This document shows positions 46,286-54,446 of a DNA stretch of 64,000 nt, piece by piece. The first letter of the stretch is position 1, and every line of letters begins with the position of its first letter. The stretch lies in contig DVID01000014.1 in assembly GCA_018711625.1 (NCBI GenBank), positions 24,614-88,613 on the forward strand, written 5' to 3'. This DNA comes from Candidatus Limicola stercorigallinarum (GTDB taxonomy: Bacteria; Actinomycetota; Coriobacteriia; Coriobacteriales; Coriobacteriaceae). The notes below the pieces were generated by a model, which saw only the letters and a program-made list of their open reading frames with translations, ran no database searches and was not told the origin of the DNA. A program made the translations under genes and the position numbers.

Positions 46286-46361
46286 TGGTGGAGACGAGGG
46301 GGATCGAACCCCTGACCTCTTGACTGCCAGTCAAGCGCTCTCCCAGCTGAGCTACGCCCCC
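46286..46361 (-). tRNA. tRNA-Ala (anticodon GGC), second copy
   Basis: Identical over all 76 nt, including CCA, to the + strand copy at 45429-45504, but inverted. Anticodon from 46328-46326. First gene of a two-tRNA minus-strand unit, with the CAT tRNA 46 bases downstream. Confidence 0.98.
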
Positions 46362-46376
46362 AAGCAACGATGATTT

Positions 46377-46405
46377 ACTATAGTCAACGTTGCCAGAAGA
46401 TGCAA
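46377..46405 (-). promoter_or_regulatory. Promoter of the minus-strand tRNA-Ala/tRNA-Met unit
   Basis: On the minus strand TTGCAT (46405-46400), 17 bases, TATAGT (46382-46377), 15 bases before the tRNA. Confidence 0.75.
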
Positions 46406-46533
46406 GTACATTTTTCTAAATCATTGTGCACCGCCCAAGCGGTGCGCATAATGCGCATATTGCTGCCACACGTGTACCAAGCGGGGCCTTAACCACTCGC
46501 GTCATCGATTTCTCACAAACTGGAAAATGGTAC

Positions 46534-46563
46534 TTGCATTGGGTTGATGGCCTAGGGTATAGT
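46534..46563 (+). promoter_or_regulatory. tRNA-Val promoter
   Basis: TTGCAT (46534-46539), 18 bases, TATAGT (46558-46563), 21 bases before the tRNA. Both boxes are identical to those of the divergent minus-strand unit. Confidence 0.75.
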
Positions 46564-46584
46564 ATTCCTCGCTGAAAAGCACAC

Positions 46585-46659
46585 GGGCGTTTGGCTCAGG
46601 GGTAGAGCACATCCTTCACACGGATGGGGTCACAAGTTCAAATCTTGTAACGCCCACCA
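46585..46659 (+). tRNA. tRNA-Val (anticodon CAC)
   Basis: 75 nt with encoded CCA. Acceptor GGGCGTT pairs with AACGCCC; anticodon CAC at 46617-46619. Confidence 0.97.
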
Positions 46660-46669
46660 GCACAGAACA

Positions 46670-46700
46670 GGGACTCGGGGCAATCTCCGGGTCCCTTTTT
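46670..46700 (+). terminator. Terminator after tRNA-Val
   Basis: A 9-bp stem with one G-U pair (46670-46678 with 46687-46695), an 8-base loop and five Ts. Confidence 0.92.
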
Positions 46701-46770
46701 CCTATCCATGCTATGTGCGGTGCGCCATGCTCAGCACCGCACCGAGTAGTTTTGTACGAGGACGGTAGCC

Positions 46771-48807
46771 ATGATCTTATCGGTGGAGAAGATCGAGAAG
46801 AGCTTTGGAGCACGCACGCTGTTTAGCGGAGCCTCGTTTCAGGTTAACCCGGGGGATCGTTTTGCTCTCGTCGGTCCCAACGGCGCCGGCAAAACCACCC
46901 TGCTTAAAATCATCATGGGCCTCGATAACCCCGATGCGGGAAACGTTACCTTCGCCAAAGACGTTAACGTGGGCTATTTAGAGCAGGAGACCAAGCTCGC
47001 TAGCGATCGCTCGGTTATTGATGAGGTCATGGCATCTGCGCATGAGATTCAAGCACTCGGCCAGCGTGCGGAAGAGCTCCAGCACGAGATTGCCACAGCG
47101 GGGGAGACAGGTTCGGTGCCCGATTCGCTCCTAAAGGAGTATGGCCAGGTACAGGATCGCTTTGAGCGCCTAGGCGGCTACGAGCTAGAAAGCAACGCGC
47201 GTCAGATTCTTGCTGGACTGGGTTTCCCTGTTGATGAGTTCCAAAAGCCTTGCGCTGAGTTCTCGGGCGGCTGGCAGATGCGTATCGCGCTGGCGAAGCT
47301 CTTCTTGCGCCACCCAGACCTGTTGCTCCTCGACGAGCCTACCAACCATCTCGACCTTGAAAGCGTGCAGTGGCTGCGCGGCTTTATCGCCTCGTATGAG
47401 GGCGCTGTGCTTATTGTCTCTCACGACCGCGCCTTTATGGACGCGTGTGTAGACCACGTGGCGGCACTCGAAAACCGCCGCATCACGGTCTACACGGGCA
47501 ACTACAGCTCTTACCTCAAGCAGCGCGAAGACAATCTTGAGCAGATGCGCGCCAAGCGCGCGGCCCAGGAGCGCGAGATTGCCCACATGCAGGTGTTCGT
47601 CGATAAGTTTCGCTATAAGCCCACCAAGGCAGCTCAGGCCCAGGAGCGTATCCGTCGCATCGAGCAAATCAAAAGTGAGCTTGTGATTCTTCCTGAGGGC
47701 CATAAGCACGTGGACTTCAAGTTTCCCGATCCGCCGCGCTCGGGCGATATGGTGGCCAAGCTTGAGGGCGTATCAAAATCCTATGCCGATAAGCACGTGT
47801 ACGATGGCATTAACCTCACGCTGTACCGCGGCGACCATATAGCCCTTGTGGGCCCCAACGGCGCGGGTAAGTCCACGCTCATGAAGATGATCGCGGGCAT
47901 TGAACCTCCGTCTACAGGCACGCGCGAGCTCGGCGTGAATGTGGGCGTTGCGTACTATGCGCAGCACCAACTTGAGGGTCTCAACGAATCAAACACGGTC
48001 CTTCAAGAGATCGATTCTGTTGCCCCTACCTGGACGGTTCCCCAGCAGCGGTCGCTGCTGGGAGCCTTCCTGTTCTCCGGCGACGATATCGATAAGCGTG
48101 TGGGCGTGCTTTCGGGTGGAGAGCGAGCCCGTCTGGCGCTAGCGAAGATGCTGGTTTCACCCGAAGCGCTCCTGTGCCTCGACGAGCCCACCAATCACCT
48201 CGATATCGACTCGGTCGACATGCTTGAGAATGCGCTTAAACGCTTCCCGGGAACCATCGTCCTCATCAGCCACGACGAGCACCTGGTGCGCGCGGTGGCA
48301 AACCGCGTTGTAGACATCCGCGATGGCAAGATGACCGTCATCGATGGCGATTACGACTATTACCTCTTCAAACGCGAGGATCTGGCTGCGCGTGCTGCAG
48401 CAGAGGCCGGTGCAGCTCATACAGGAAGCGTGGCGTCTTCTTCTGAAGCGAAGCCAGCTGCGGCATCGGCTCAGGCCTCTAAGCCCGCCGACGCTCAGCC
48501 GCGTGAGGGCAAAAAAACCAAGGAGCAACGTCGCGCTGAGGCCGAGGCACGAGCTGAGCTTAACCGCCGCCTTAAGACAACGCGCGATCGCCTGAAGAAG
48601 GTAGACGCCCAGCTGCAGACCTCGCGCGCACGGTACGACGAGCTCATGGCGCTCATGGCTTCCGAGGAGCTCTACGCCGATCAATCGCGCTTTAACGAAG
48701 CGCTCTCTGAGTACAACGACCTTAAGCGTTCTATCCCCAAGCTAGAGGATGAGTGGCTTGAGCTTTCTGAAACCATTGAAGAGGAGCAGGCTCGTGGACG
48801 TTCGTAA
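46771..48807 (+). CDS. ABC-F family ATPase
   Basis: Soluble duplicated ATPase; family members act on ribosomes, in translation rescue or antibiotic protection. Two cassettes: GPNGAGKTT with FSGGWQMR and LLLLDEPTNHLD, then GPNGAGKST with LSGGERAR and LCLDEPTNHLD. Between them is the charged linker, and the C-terminus (about 545-678) is a Lys/Glu/Ala-rich helical extension as in Uup and YdiF subgroups. 678 residues, no membrane segment. Subgroup and drug link cannot be settled from sequence reading. Confidence 0.93.
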   Translation: MILSVEKIEKSFGARTLFSGASFQVNPGDRFALVGPNGAGKTTLLKIIMGLDNPDAGNVTFAKDVNVGYLEQETKLASDRSVIDEVMASAHEIQALGQRAEELQHEIATAGETGSVPDSLLKEYGQVQDRFERLGGYELESNARQILAGLGFPVDEFQKPCAEFSGGWQMRIALAKLFLRHPDLLLLDEPTNHLDLESVQWLRGFIASYEGAVLIVSHDRAFMDACVDHVAALENRRITVYTGNYSSYLKQREDNLEQMRAKRAAQEREIAHMQVFVDKFRYKPTKAAQAQERIRRIEQIKSELVILPEGHKHVDFKFPDPPRSGDMVAKLEGVSKSYADKHVYDGINLTLYRGDHIALVGPNGAGKSTLMKMIAGIEPPSTGTRELGVNVGVAYYAQHQLEGLNESNTVLQEIDSVAPTWTVPQQRSLLGAFLFSGDDIDKRVGVLSGGERARLALAKMLVSPEALLCLDEPTNHLDIDSVDMLENALKRFPGTIVLISHDEHLVRAVANRVVDIRDGKMTVIDGDYDYYLFKREDLAARAAAEAGAAHTGSVASSSEAKPAAASAQASKPADAQPREGKKTKEQRRAEAEARAELNRRLKTTRDRLKKVDAQLQTSRARYDELMALMASEELYADQSRFNEALSEYNDLKRSIPKLEDEWLELSETIEEEQARGRS

Positions 48808-49090
48808 AGCCGGCGCGGTTGCCCTCAAGGTGCTCGCCTACGCGCTGCGCCTGATGGCGCTAGCGCTCTGCGCCCTCGTGGTGCTCCTCTGCTTCTCTGG
48901 CCTTTCCGCACGCTTGGGGATAGTGGGCTTTGTGACCGATCTTTCTCGCGCCATCCCGTCCGTTATCTCGGGTTATGGCGTGGTGTCGTCACCTTTTGGG
49001 GGCGTGTTCCGTCTTGATTTTGCCCTGGTGGCCGTCGTCCTCTTTGTACTTGACTACCTCTGCTGCCGCGCATCAGCGGCTCTTCGTTAG
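48794..49090 (+). CDS. Small membrane protein, unknown
   Basis: 98 residues. The GTG start overlaps the ABC-F stop by 14 bases and has GAGGAG seven bases upstream, which supports a real coupled gene. Two hydrophobic segments (about 10-40 and 72-90) are separated by a short loop. No family recognised. It lies between the ABC-F gene and an M50 protease, with the latter seven bases downstream. Confidence 0.6.
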   Translation: MDVRKAGAVALKVLAYALRLMALALCALVVLLCFSGLSARLGIVGFVTDLSRAIPSVISGYGVVSSPFGGVFRLDFALVAVVLFVLDYLCCRASAALR

Positions 49091-49097
49091 GAGCATC

Positions 49098-49781
49098 ATG
49101 CAAGAGATCACTTCGTTGCTTATCACGGCGCTGGCTGTGATTGTAGGCATCGTTGTTCATGAGACGGCACATGCGCTTGTTGCCTACGCCTTAGGGGATG
49201 CCACCGCTCGCAGCAGGGGACGCGTGTCGCTCAATCCGCTTAACCATATCGATCCTTTCGGTACGGTGCTCCTGCCACTTCTTATGATGCTTGCCGGTGG
49301 CCCCGTCTTTGCGTTTGCGAAGCCCGTGCCCGTATATCTCAACAACCTCAAGCATCCCAAGCGTGATGAGGTGCTGGTGGCGCTCGCTGGCCCGGCTTCC
49401 AATATCATTCTCGCCGCACTTGCCGCCGGACTCTGGCGGCTCATTCCCGCTGATGGCGGGGCACTAGCTCCCATACTTGCAACTTCGTTTGGCTACCACC
49501 TTGTCAACTTTGTCTTCACCTTTATCTCGGTGAACCTTTCACTTGCATTCTTCAACCTCATTCCGCTGCCTCCGCTCGATGGTTCGTCTGTACTCGTGCT
49601 CTTCCTCAAGGGTCGGGCGCTTCGCACCTATTACGAGATTCAGCGCTACAGCATGCCGATCCTCATTATCGTGCTCTACCTGCTACCTATGGTCTTTCAC
49701 ATCGACCTCATTGACATCTATTTCTCGTTTACGCTGTATCCTGTGGCCGAGATGCTCTTCGCCTTCGCCATGGGCCTGTAG
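49098..49781 (+). CDS. M50-family (site-2 protease-like) membrane metalloprotease
   Basis: 227 residues with about six spans. Zinc ligands His21 and His25 with catalytic Glu22 in HETAH, and a third ligand in NLIPLPPLDGSSV. It lacks PDZ and CBS domains, as in the compact YwhC/SpoIVFB-related group. The M50-scpA-scpB-rluB order is common in Gram-positive genomes; the substrate is unknown. ATG behind TAGGAG. Confidence 0.9.
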   Translation: MQEITSLLITALAVIVGIVVHETAHALVAYALGDATARSRGRVSLNPLNHIDPFGTVLLPLLMMLAGGPVFAFAKPVPVYLNNLKHPKRDEVLVALAGPASNIILAALAAGLWRLIPADGGALAPILATSFGYHLVNFVFTFISVNLSLAFFNLIPLPPLDGSSVLVLFLKGRALRTYYEIQRYSMPILIIVLYLLPMVFHIDLIDIYFSFTLYPVAEMLFAFAMGL

Positions 49782-49832
49782 TGCGCTACACTTCTTGCGA
49801 CGGATTATGATGCAGCCAAGGGAGGGGAGACC

Positions 49833-50639
49833 ATGTCGTATCGTGTGACGACGCAGGCCTATTCTGGCCCCTTTGATCTCTTGCTCCAACTCGTTTCCCG
49901 TCAAAAAGTTGATATTGGTGCTATTTCTATCGCTGAGGTTGCCGAGCAGTATCTTGAAGAGGTGCACCGACTTGAGGCACTCGACCTTGATGTTGCAAGC
50001 GATTTCTTGCTGGTGGCGGCAACGCTTCTCGATATCAAAGCTGCGGCACTCGTGCCTGCCGAGGAGCAGCCTACCACTGCGTCGGATGACGACGATCTTT
50101 ATGCCGACCTCGCCGATCTTGATGGCGATACCATGCGTGAAGTGCTCATTCAGCGGCTTATTGCCTATAAGCAGTTTAAGGGCGCGGCGGCAGCGCTTGG
50201 AGCACGCATGGAGGCAGAACGTCGCATGCATCCTCGTGTTGCTGGCCCCGATCCGGAATTCTTACAGCTCATGCCCGACTATCTGGCAGGCATAACACTC
50301 CGTGGTCTTGCGGTTATCTGCGCCGATCTGGATAGCCGTCGCGAAACCTTCTTGCTTGAAGCTGAGCATGTCGCACCCAAGCGCGTTCCTCTTGAGCTTA
50401 CCGTTGCCTCAGTTGACCGCATCACCACATCGCGTGGGCATATGACGTTTCGCGACCTCGTTGATGAGGGCTCAGACGTTCCTCAGATTGTGGTCACCTT
50501 CCTGGCCGTGTTGGAACTGGCCAAGCGCGGCTCCATCACCCTCAAGCAAGACGAGCTCTTTGGCACGATTGAGATTGACCGCGTTGAGGGTGCTCAGGAA
50601 TACCGGCCTGGCGAAGCGCTCTTTATGGATGAGGAGTAA
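49833..50639 (+). CDS. scpA: Segregation and condensation protein A
   Basis: Kleisin subunit bridging SMC heads. The N-terminus YSGPFDLLLQLVSRQKVDI is diagnostic, followed by DFLLVAATLLDIKAA. The C-terminal winged helix begins near VVTFLAVLELAKRGSI. 268 residues. ATG behind GGAGGGGAG, two bases before scpB. Confidence 0.96.
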   Translation: MSYRVTTQAYSGPFDLLLQLVSRQKVDIGAISIAEVAEQYLEEVHRLEALDLDVASDFLLVAATLLDIKAAALVPAEEQPTTASDDDDLYADLADLDGDTMREVLIQRLIAYKQFKGAAAALGARMEAERRMHPRVAGPDPEFLQLMPDYLAGITLRGLAVICADLDSRRETFLLEAEHVAPKRVPLELTVASVDRITTSRGHMTFRDLVDEGSDVPQIVVTFLAVLELAKRGSITLKQDELFGTIEIDRVEGAQEYRPGEALFMDEE

Positions 50640-50641
50640 CT

Positions 50642-51355
50642 ATGAACGATCTAGAACAGCTTGCTCCCCAGGACAATAAGGCAGCCCTTGAGGCACTACT
50701 GCTTGTTTCAAGCGATCCGGTGAGCGCAAGCTCCCTTGCGCAAGCGCTTTCGCTTACGCCTGGTGAGACGGCGTCGCTTCTGGCTGAGCTCAGCGCCGAA
50801 TATGCCGATGCCAACCGAGGGTTTCAGCTGCGTGAAGTTGCCGGTGGCTGGCGACTGTTCACCCATCCAGCGTTTCACGATGTTGTTGAATCCTTCGTGC
50901 TTTCATGGGATACCCAGAAGCTTTCGCAGGCAGCGCTTGAAACGTTGGCCGTTGTGGCCTATCATCAGCCGGTTACGCGTGAGGTGGTGCGCGGCATTCG
51001 CGGCGTTAACTCCGACGGCGTGATCTCTTCGCTGGTAGATAAGGGTCTTATCCGCGAAATGGGGCGTGACCCCGCACATGGCCAGGCGATTCTCTATGGC
51101 ACCACCAATGCCTTCTTAGAGAAGTTTGGTTTGCGGTCTACCCGCGATCTGCCCGATCTTGAACAGTTTGCACCCGACGAGCAATCGCGGCAGTTCATTC
51201 GCGAACGCCTCTCGGGACGCTCAATCCAGTCCACACTCGAAGAAACCAACGACGACCTCGAAGAAGAGCGTGCGCTCATCTCGGATGAGTATGAGGACGA
51301 TGATGACCTCATCCTGGTGGGCAACGCAACGGATGATGATTTTGATAATGCATAA
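50642..51355 (+). CDS. scpB: Segregation and condensation protein B
   Basis: Dimeric partner of ScpA in the SMC complex. Two winged helices: ALEALLLVSSDPVSASSLAQ and LSQAALETLAVVAYHQPVTR followed by EVVRGIRGVNSDGVI. 237 residues with a very acidic last 30. ATG behind GAGGAG. Confidence 0.95.
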   Translation: MNDLEQLAPQDNKAALEALLLVSSDPVSASSLAQALSLTPGETASLLAELSAEYADANRGFQLREVAGGWRLFTHPAFHDVVESFVLSWDTQKLSQAALETLAVVAYHQPVTREVVRGIRGVNSDGVISSLVDKGLIREMGRDPAHGQAILYGTTNAFLEKFGLRSTRDLPDLEQFAPDEQSRQFIRERLSGRSIQSTLEETNDDLEEERALISDEYEDDDDLILVGNATDDDFDNA

Positions 51356-52193
51356 CAACGATACCCCCACCCCAAACATTCCTCACACCATGCGCCTCCA
51401 GCGCTTTTTAGCGCGTGCAGGCGTTGCCAGTCGTCGAGGTTCTGAGGACCTCATGACGGCAGGCCGCGTTACGGTGAATGGTGTTGTGGCAACCGAGCTG
51501 GGTACCAAGGTGGATACCGACCATGACCACGTGGAGGTGGACGGCATCCCTGTTTCACTTGCCGATTCACCGGTGTATCTGATGCTCAATAAGCCCGCCG
51601 GCTATGTGACTACTATGAGCGACCCCCAGGGGCGTGCCTGCGTGGCAGACCTTATCCCCCGCGCAGAGTACCCGGGCATCTTCCCGGTGGGCCGGCTTGA
51701 CCGTGACACCACGGGGCTTTTGCTCTTCACCACCGATGGCGACCTTTCGAACACGCTGCTCCATCCCTCGGGGCATGTAGAGAAAACCTATATCGCCCAG
51801 GTGGATGGACGCGTGCGCGACCGAGATCTTGAGCCGCTTCGAACAGGCATTATGCTTGATGACGGCCCTTGCATCCCAGCGCGTGCGCGCCTGCTGCGCG
51901 AAGATGTTGCACGCCGCGTGTTCGGTGGGCCTCAATCTGCACGCACATCTTGCGTAGAAGTTATCATTCGTGAGGGCCGCAAAAACCAGGTGAAGCGCAT
52001 GCTGGGCGCCATAGGCCACCCGGTGCTGCGTCTCCATCGGCCTCAGTTTGGTCCGCTTGAGCTTGGCAACCTTGCCGAGGGCTCTTGGCGCATGTTGAGT
52101 GAATCCGAGGTGCAGGCACTCAAAGCAACTCCCGCTACACGGGCAACTGGTATAGCGGCCCCCGCTCATTCAAAGAAGGGATCTCACGCATGA
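51348..52193 (+). CDS. rluB: 23S rRNA pseudouridine synthase, RluB/RsuA family
   Basis: S4 RNA-binding domain (LQRFLARAGVASRRGSEDL) followed by the synthase core with catalytic Asp in GRLDRDTTGLLLFT. 281 residues from the ATG overlapping the scpB stop by 8 bases. An internal ATG at 51390 would also keep the S4 domain; neither has a strong ribosome site. The RluB assignment rests on the scpB context. Confidence 0.9.
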   Translation: MHNNDTPTPNIPHTMRLQRFLARAGVASRRGSEDLMTAGRVTVNGVVATELGTKVDTDHDHVEVDGIPVSLADSPVYLMLNKPAGYVTTMSDPQGRACVADLIPRAEYPGIFPVGRLDRDTTGLLLFTTDGDLSNTLLHPSGHVEKTYIAQVDGRVRDRDLEPLRTGIMLDDGPCIPARARLLREDVARRVFGGPQSARTSCVEVIIREGRKNQVKRMLGAIGHPVLRLHRPQFGPLELGNLAEGSWRMLSESEVQALKATPATRATGIAAPAHSKKGSHA

Positions 52194-52873
52194 TCGTCGC
52201 TATCGACGGCCCGGCAGGCTCCGGGAAATCTACCATTGCGCGTGAAATAGCGCGCAAGCTGGGCTTTCAGCAGCTTGATACCGGCGCTATGTATCGCGCC
52301 GTCACCTACTCCGCGCTTGAGCGCTCGGTTGACCTTGACGATGAGGAGGCCGTGGTAGATGTTGCCCAGGCTATCCACATCACCTTCTCCTCGCATGCGG
52401 GAGAATCAACCCGCATCATGGTTGATGGACACGATGTAAGTGCGCAGATCCGCACGCCTGAGGTGGACGCGTGCGTTTCTAAAGTATCTGCCTATCCCGG
52501 TGTTCGTGAGGCCATGGTGGTGCTCCAGCGCACATGTGCCGATGCCCAAGATATTGTTGCCGAGGGTCGCGATATTGGCACCGTCGTCTTTCCCCATGCA
52601 GAGGTGAAGATTTTCCTTACCGCCGATCCGCACGAACGTGCGCGCCGCCGCGTTGCTCAACGCCATGCAGGCGAGCATGTTGACGAGGCAACGCTAGAGC
52701 GCGAGGTGGAACAAACTCTCAGTGCCCTTGAAGAACGCGACCGTTTGGATGCGTCCCGCGCGGTGGCACCCCTTACCGCCGCCCCCGATGCTCAGCATAT
52801 TGACTCCACGCGCTTCACCATTGATGAAGTTGTAGATCAAGTTGCTGCCGCCGTTAATGCAAGGAGAGCCTGA
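52190..52873 (+). CDS. cmk: Cytidylate kinase
   Basis: Phosphorylates CMP and dCMP. P-loop GPAGSGKST at residues 6-14, QLDTGAMYRAVTY after it, and the AEGRDIGTVVFPHA block. 227 residues. ATGA overlap with rluB and TGATG overlap with the next gene show tight coupling. Confidence 0.96.
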   Translation: MIVAIDGPAGSGKSTIAREIARKLGFQQLDTGAMYRAVTYSALERSVDLDDEEAVVDVAQAIHITFSSHAGESTRIMVDGHDVSAQIRTPEVDACVSKVSAYPGVREAMVVLQRTCADAQDIVAEGRDIGTVVFPHAEVKIFLTADPHERARRRVAQRHAGEHVDEATLEREVEQTLSALEERDRLDASRAVAPLTAAPDAQHIDSTRFTIDEVVDQVAAAVNARRA

Positions 52874-53598
52874 TGAAAGCATTTCGCTCTACGGCCGATG
52901 ATTACTACGACAACCCCATGGATGACTACCCACTTCCCACGCGTATCTTCTACGACGTGGTGATTTGGGTGCTCTTCCTATTCTCAAAGGCCATGTGGCG
53001 CTGGAAGATGGAGCACCCCGAGCCGCTTCAGCGCACGGGCGAGAAGGGTTCGGTTGTTATCAGCAATCACACCTCGATGGCCGAGGTGATCACCATCGTG
53101 TGCCATATTAGGCGCACGGGTGGCCGCGTACGACCCATCATGAAATCTGAATTCAATAAAAACGCCCTGGTGAAGTGGTTCTTTGCACGCGTGGGCGGCA
53201 TTCCCGTTGAGCGCGGCACAGCCGATATGACGGCATTGCGCCGAGCTCAGCACGCCCTTCAGCGCGGCGAGCATGTACTCATCTTCCCTGAGGGCACCCG
53301 CATCCGCACCGACGATCAGCCCGTTACCGTTCATGGCGGCTTTGCCATCATCGCTCAGATGGCGAAGGCTGACATTATACCCATGGCAGTGTGCGGGTTT
53401 AGGGATATCACCAAAAACGGGAGCCATCTCATGCGGCCCGTCAAAACCTGGATGCGCTGCGGCGACCCGCTCTTTCTAACCGATGCCCCGGCAGATCTCA
53501 AGCGCAAAGAGCGACTGCAATGGGTGGAAGACGAAGCGTTGCGCCGCATGTATGCCATCCGAGATGCTATGCGAGCAGAACACCCCGGTAGGCGATAG
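52873..53598 (+). CDS. plsC: PlsC-family 1-acyl-glycerol-3-phosphate acyltransferase, HX4E variant
   Basis: Acylates lysophosphatidate in membrane lipid synthesis. 241 residues with an N-terminal hydrophobic segment (about 25-42) and motif III FPEGTR. Motif I, normally NHX4D, reads NHTSMAE, so the catalytic Asp is replaced by Glu71 beside His66. The rest of the fold (GGIPVERG, PMAVCG) is normal, so the protein is probably active but may have altered rate or substrate. Confidence 0.87.
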   Translation: MKAFRSTADDYYDNPMDDYPLPTRIFYDVVIWVLFLFSKAMWRWKMEHPEPLQRTGEKGSVVISNHTSMAEVITIVCHIRRTGGRVRPIMKSEFNKNALVKWFFARVGGIPVERGTADMTALRRAQHALQRGEHVLIFPEGTRIRTDDQPVTVHGGFAIIAQMAKADIIPMAVCGFRDITKNGSHLMRPVKTWMRCGDPLFLTDAPADLKRKERLQWVEDEALRRMYAIRDAMRAEHPGRR

Positions 53599-53600
53599 AC

Positions 53601-54446
53601 GTGACACGTATTGTTGTTGCCGACCATGCAGGTGCCTGCTATGGCGTAGAACGTGCTATTACGCTTGTGCGCGATGCTGCGCGCGAACAGCAGCCTTTGG
53701 CAACCCTTGGGCCCCTCATCCACAACCCGCTCGTTGTTCATGACCTAGAAGAGCAGGGCGTTCGCGTGGTGGGCGAGCCCGAAGAGCTTGAGCAGGGCAC
53801 CTTGGTGCTCCGCACCCATGGTGTGGTTCCCGCGGTTATTGACCGCGCTCGCGCCAAGGGGCTTTCTGTCATAGATGCCACCTGCCCATATGTGAAAAAG
53901 GTCCACCACGCTGCGCATCGGCTGGTGGAAGCTGGCTACCAGCTGCTTGTGGTGGGGGAGAGTGGCCACCCCGAGGTGGAAGGAATTCTCGGCCATGCGC
54001 AGGGACCAGCCACCGTTGTGTCCTCGGTGAAGGAGGTTCAGGCGCTTGAGCTTGCTCCCAAGGTGGGCATCGTAGTGCAAACCACCCAAACGGCCGCTTT
54101 GCTCAGCGCCATTGTGGCGGAGATTGCTCCGCGCGTGAACGAACTGCGCGTGATGAACACTATTTGCGCCGCCACGGCGGAGCGTCAACAAGCCGCAGCG
54201 ACGTTGGCGCAATCTGTGCCCTGCATGATTGTTATTGGGGGCAAGAATTCTGGTAACACGCGGCGCCTCGTAGAGCTCTGCCGCTCCTGCTGCCCCAACA
54301 CGCATCATATTGAGGCACCCGATGAAATTGAACCTGCGTGGCTCGCCGGCGCTGACGTGATAGGTGTCACCGCCGGAGCCTCAACACCCGCCTCCCACAT
54401 CACCGCCACGCGCGACCATCTTGAAAGGATGCTTGCAGCACTATGA
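53601..54446 (+). CDS. ispH: 4-hydroxy-3-methylbut-2-enyl diphosphate reductase (IspH)
   Basis: Last MEP-pathway step, releasing IPP and DMAPP. Iron-sulfur ligands are Cys13 in GACYGV, the Cys in DATCPYVKKVH, and the Cys in NTICAATAERQ. The substrate-binding GGKNSGNTRRL block follows. 281 residues. GTG start with a weak GGTAGG site. ATGA overlap with the DUF512 gene. Confidence 0.95.
   Translation: MTRIVVADHAGACYGVERAITLVRDAAREQQPLATLGPLIHNPLVVHDLEEQGVRVVGEPEELEQGTLVLRTHGVVPAVIDRARAKGLSVIDATCPYVKKVHHAAHRLVEAGYQLLVVGESGHPEVEGILGHAQGPATVVSSVKEVQALELAPKVGIVVQTTQTAALLSAIVAEIAPRVNELRVMNTICAATAERQQAAATLAQSVPCMIVIGGKNSGNTRRLVELCRSCCPNTHHIEAPDEIEPAWLAGADVIGVTAGASTPASHITATRDHLERMLAAL

Noticed and set aside
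46616-46813. 65-codon minus-strand frame ending VGVTRFELVTPSV
   Set aside because: Antisense translation of tRNA-Val, the same kind of artefact.
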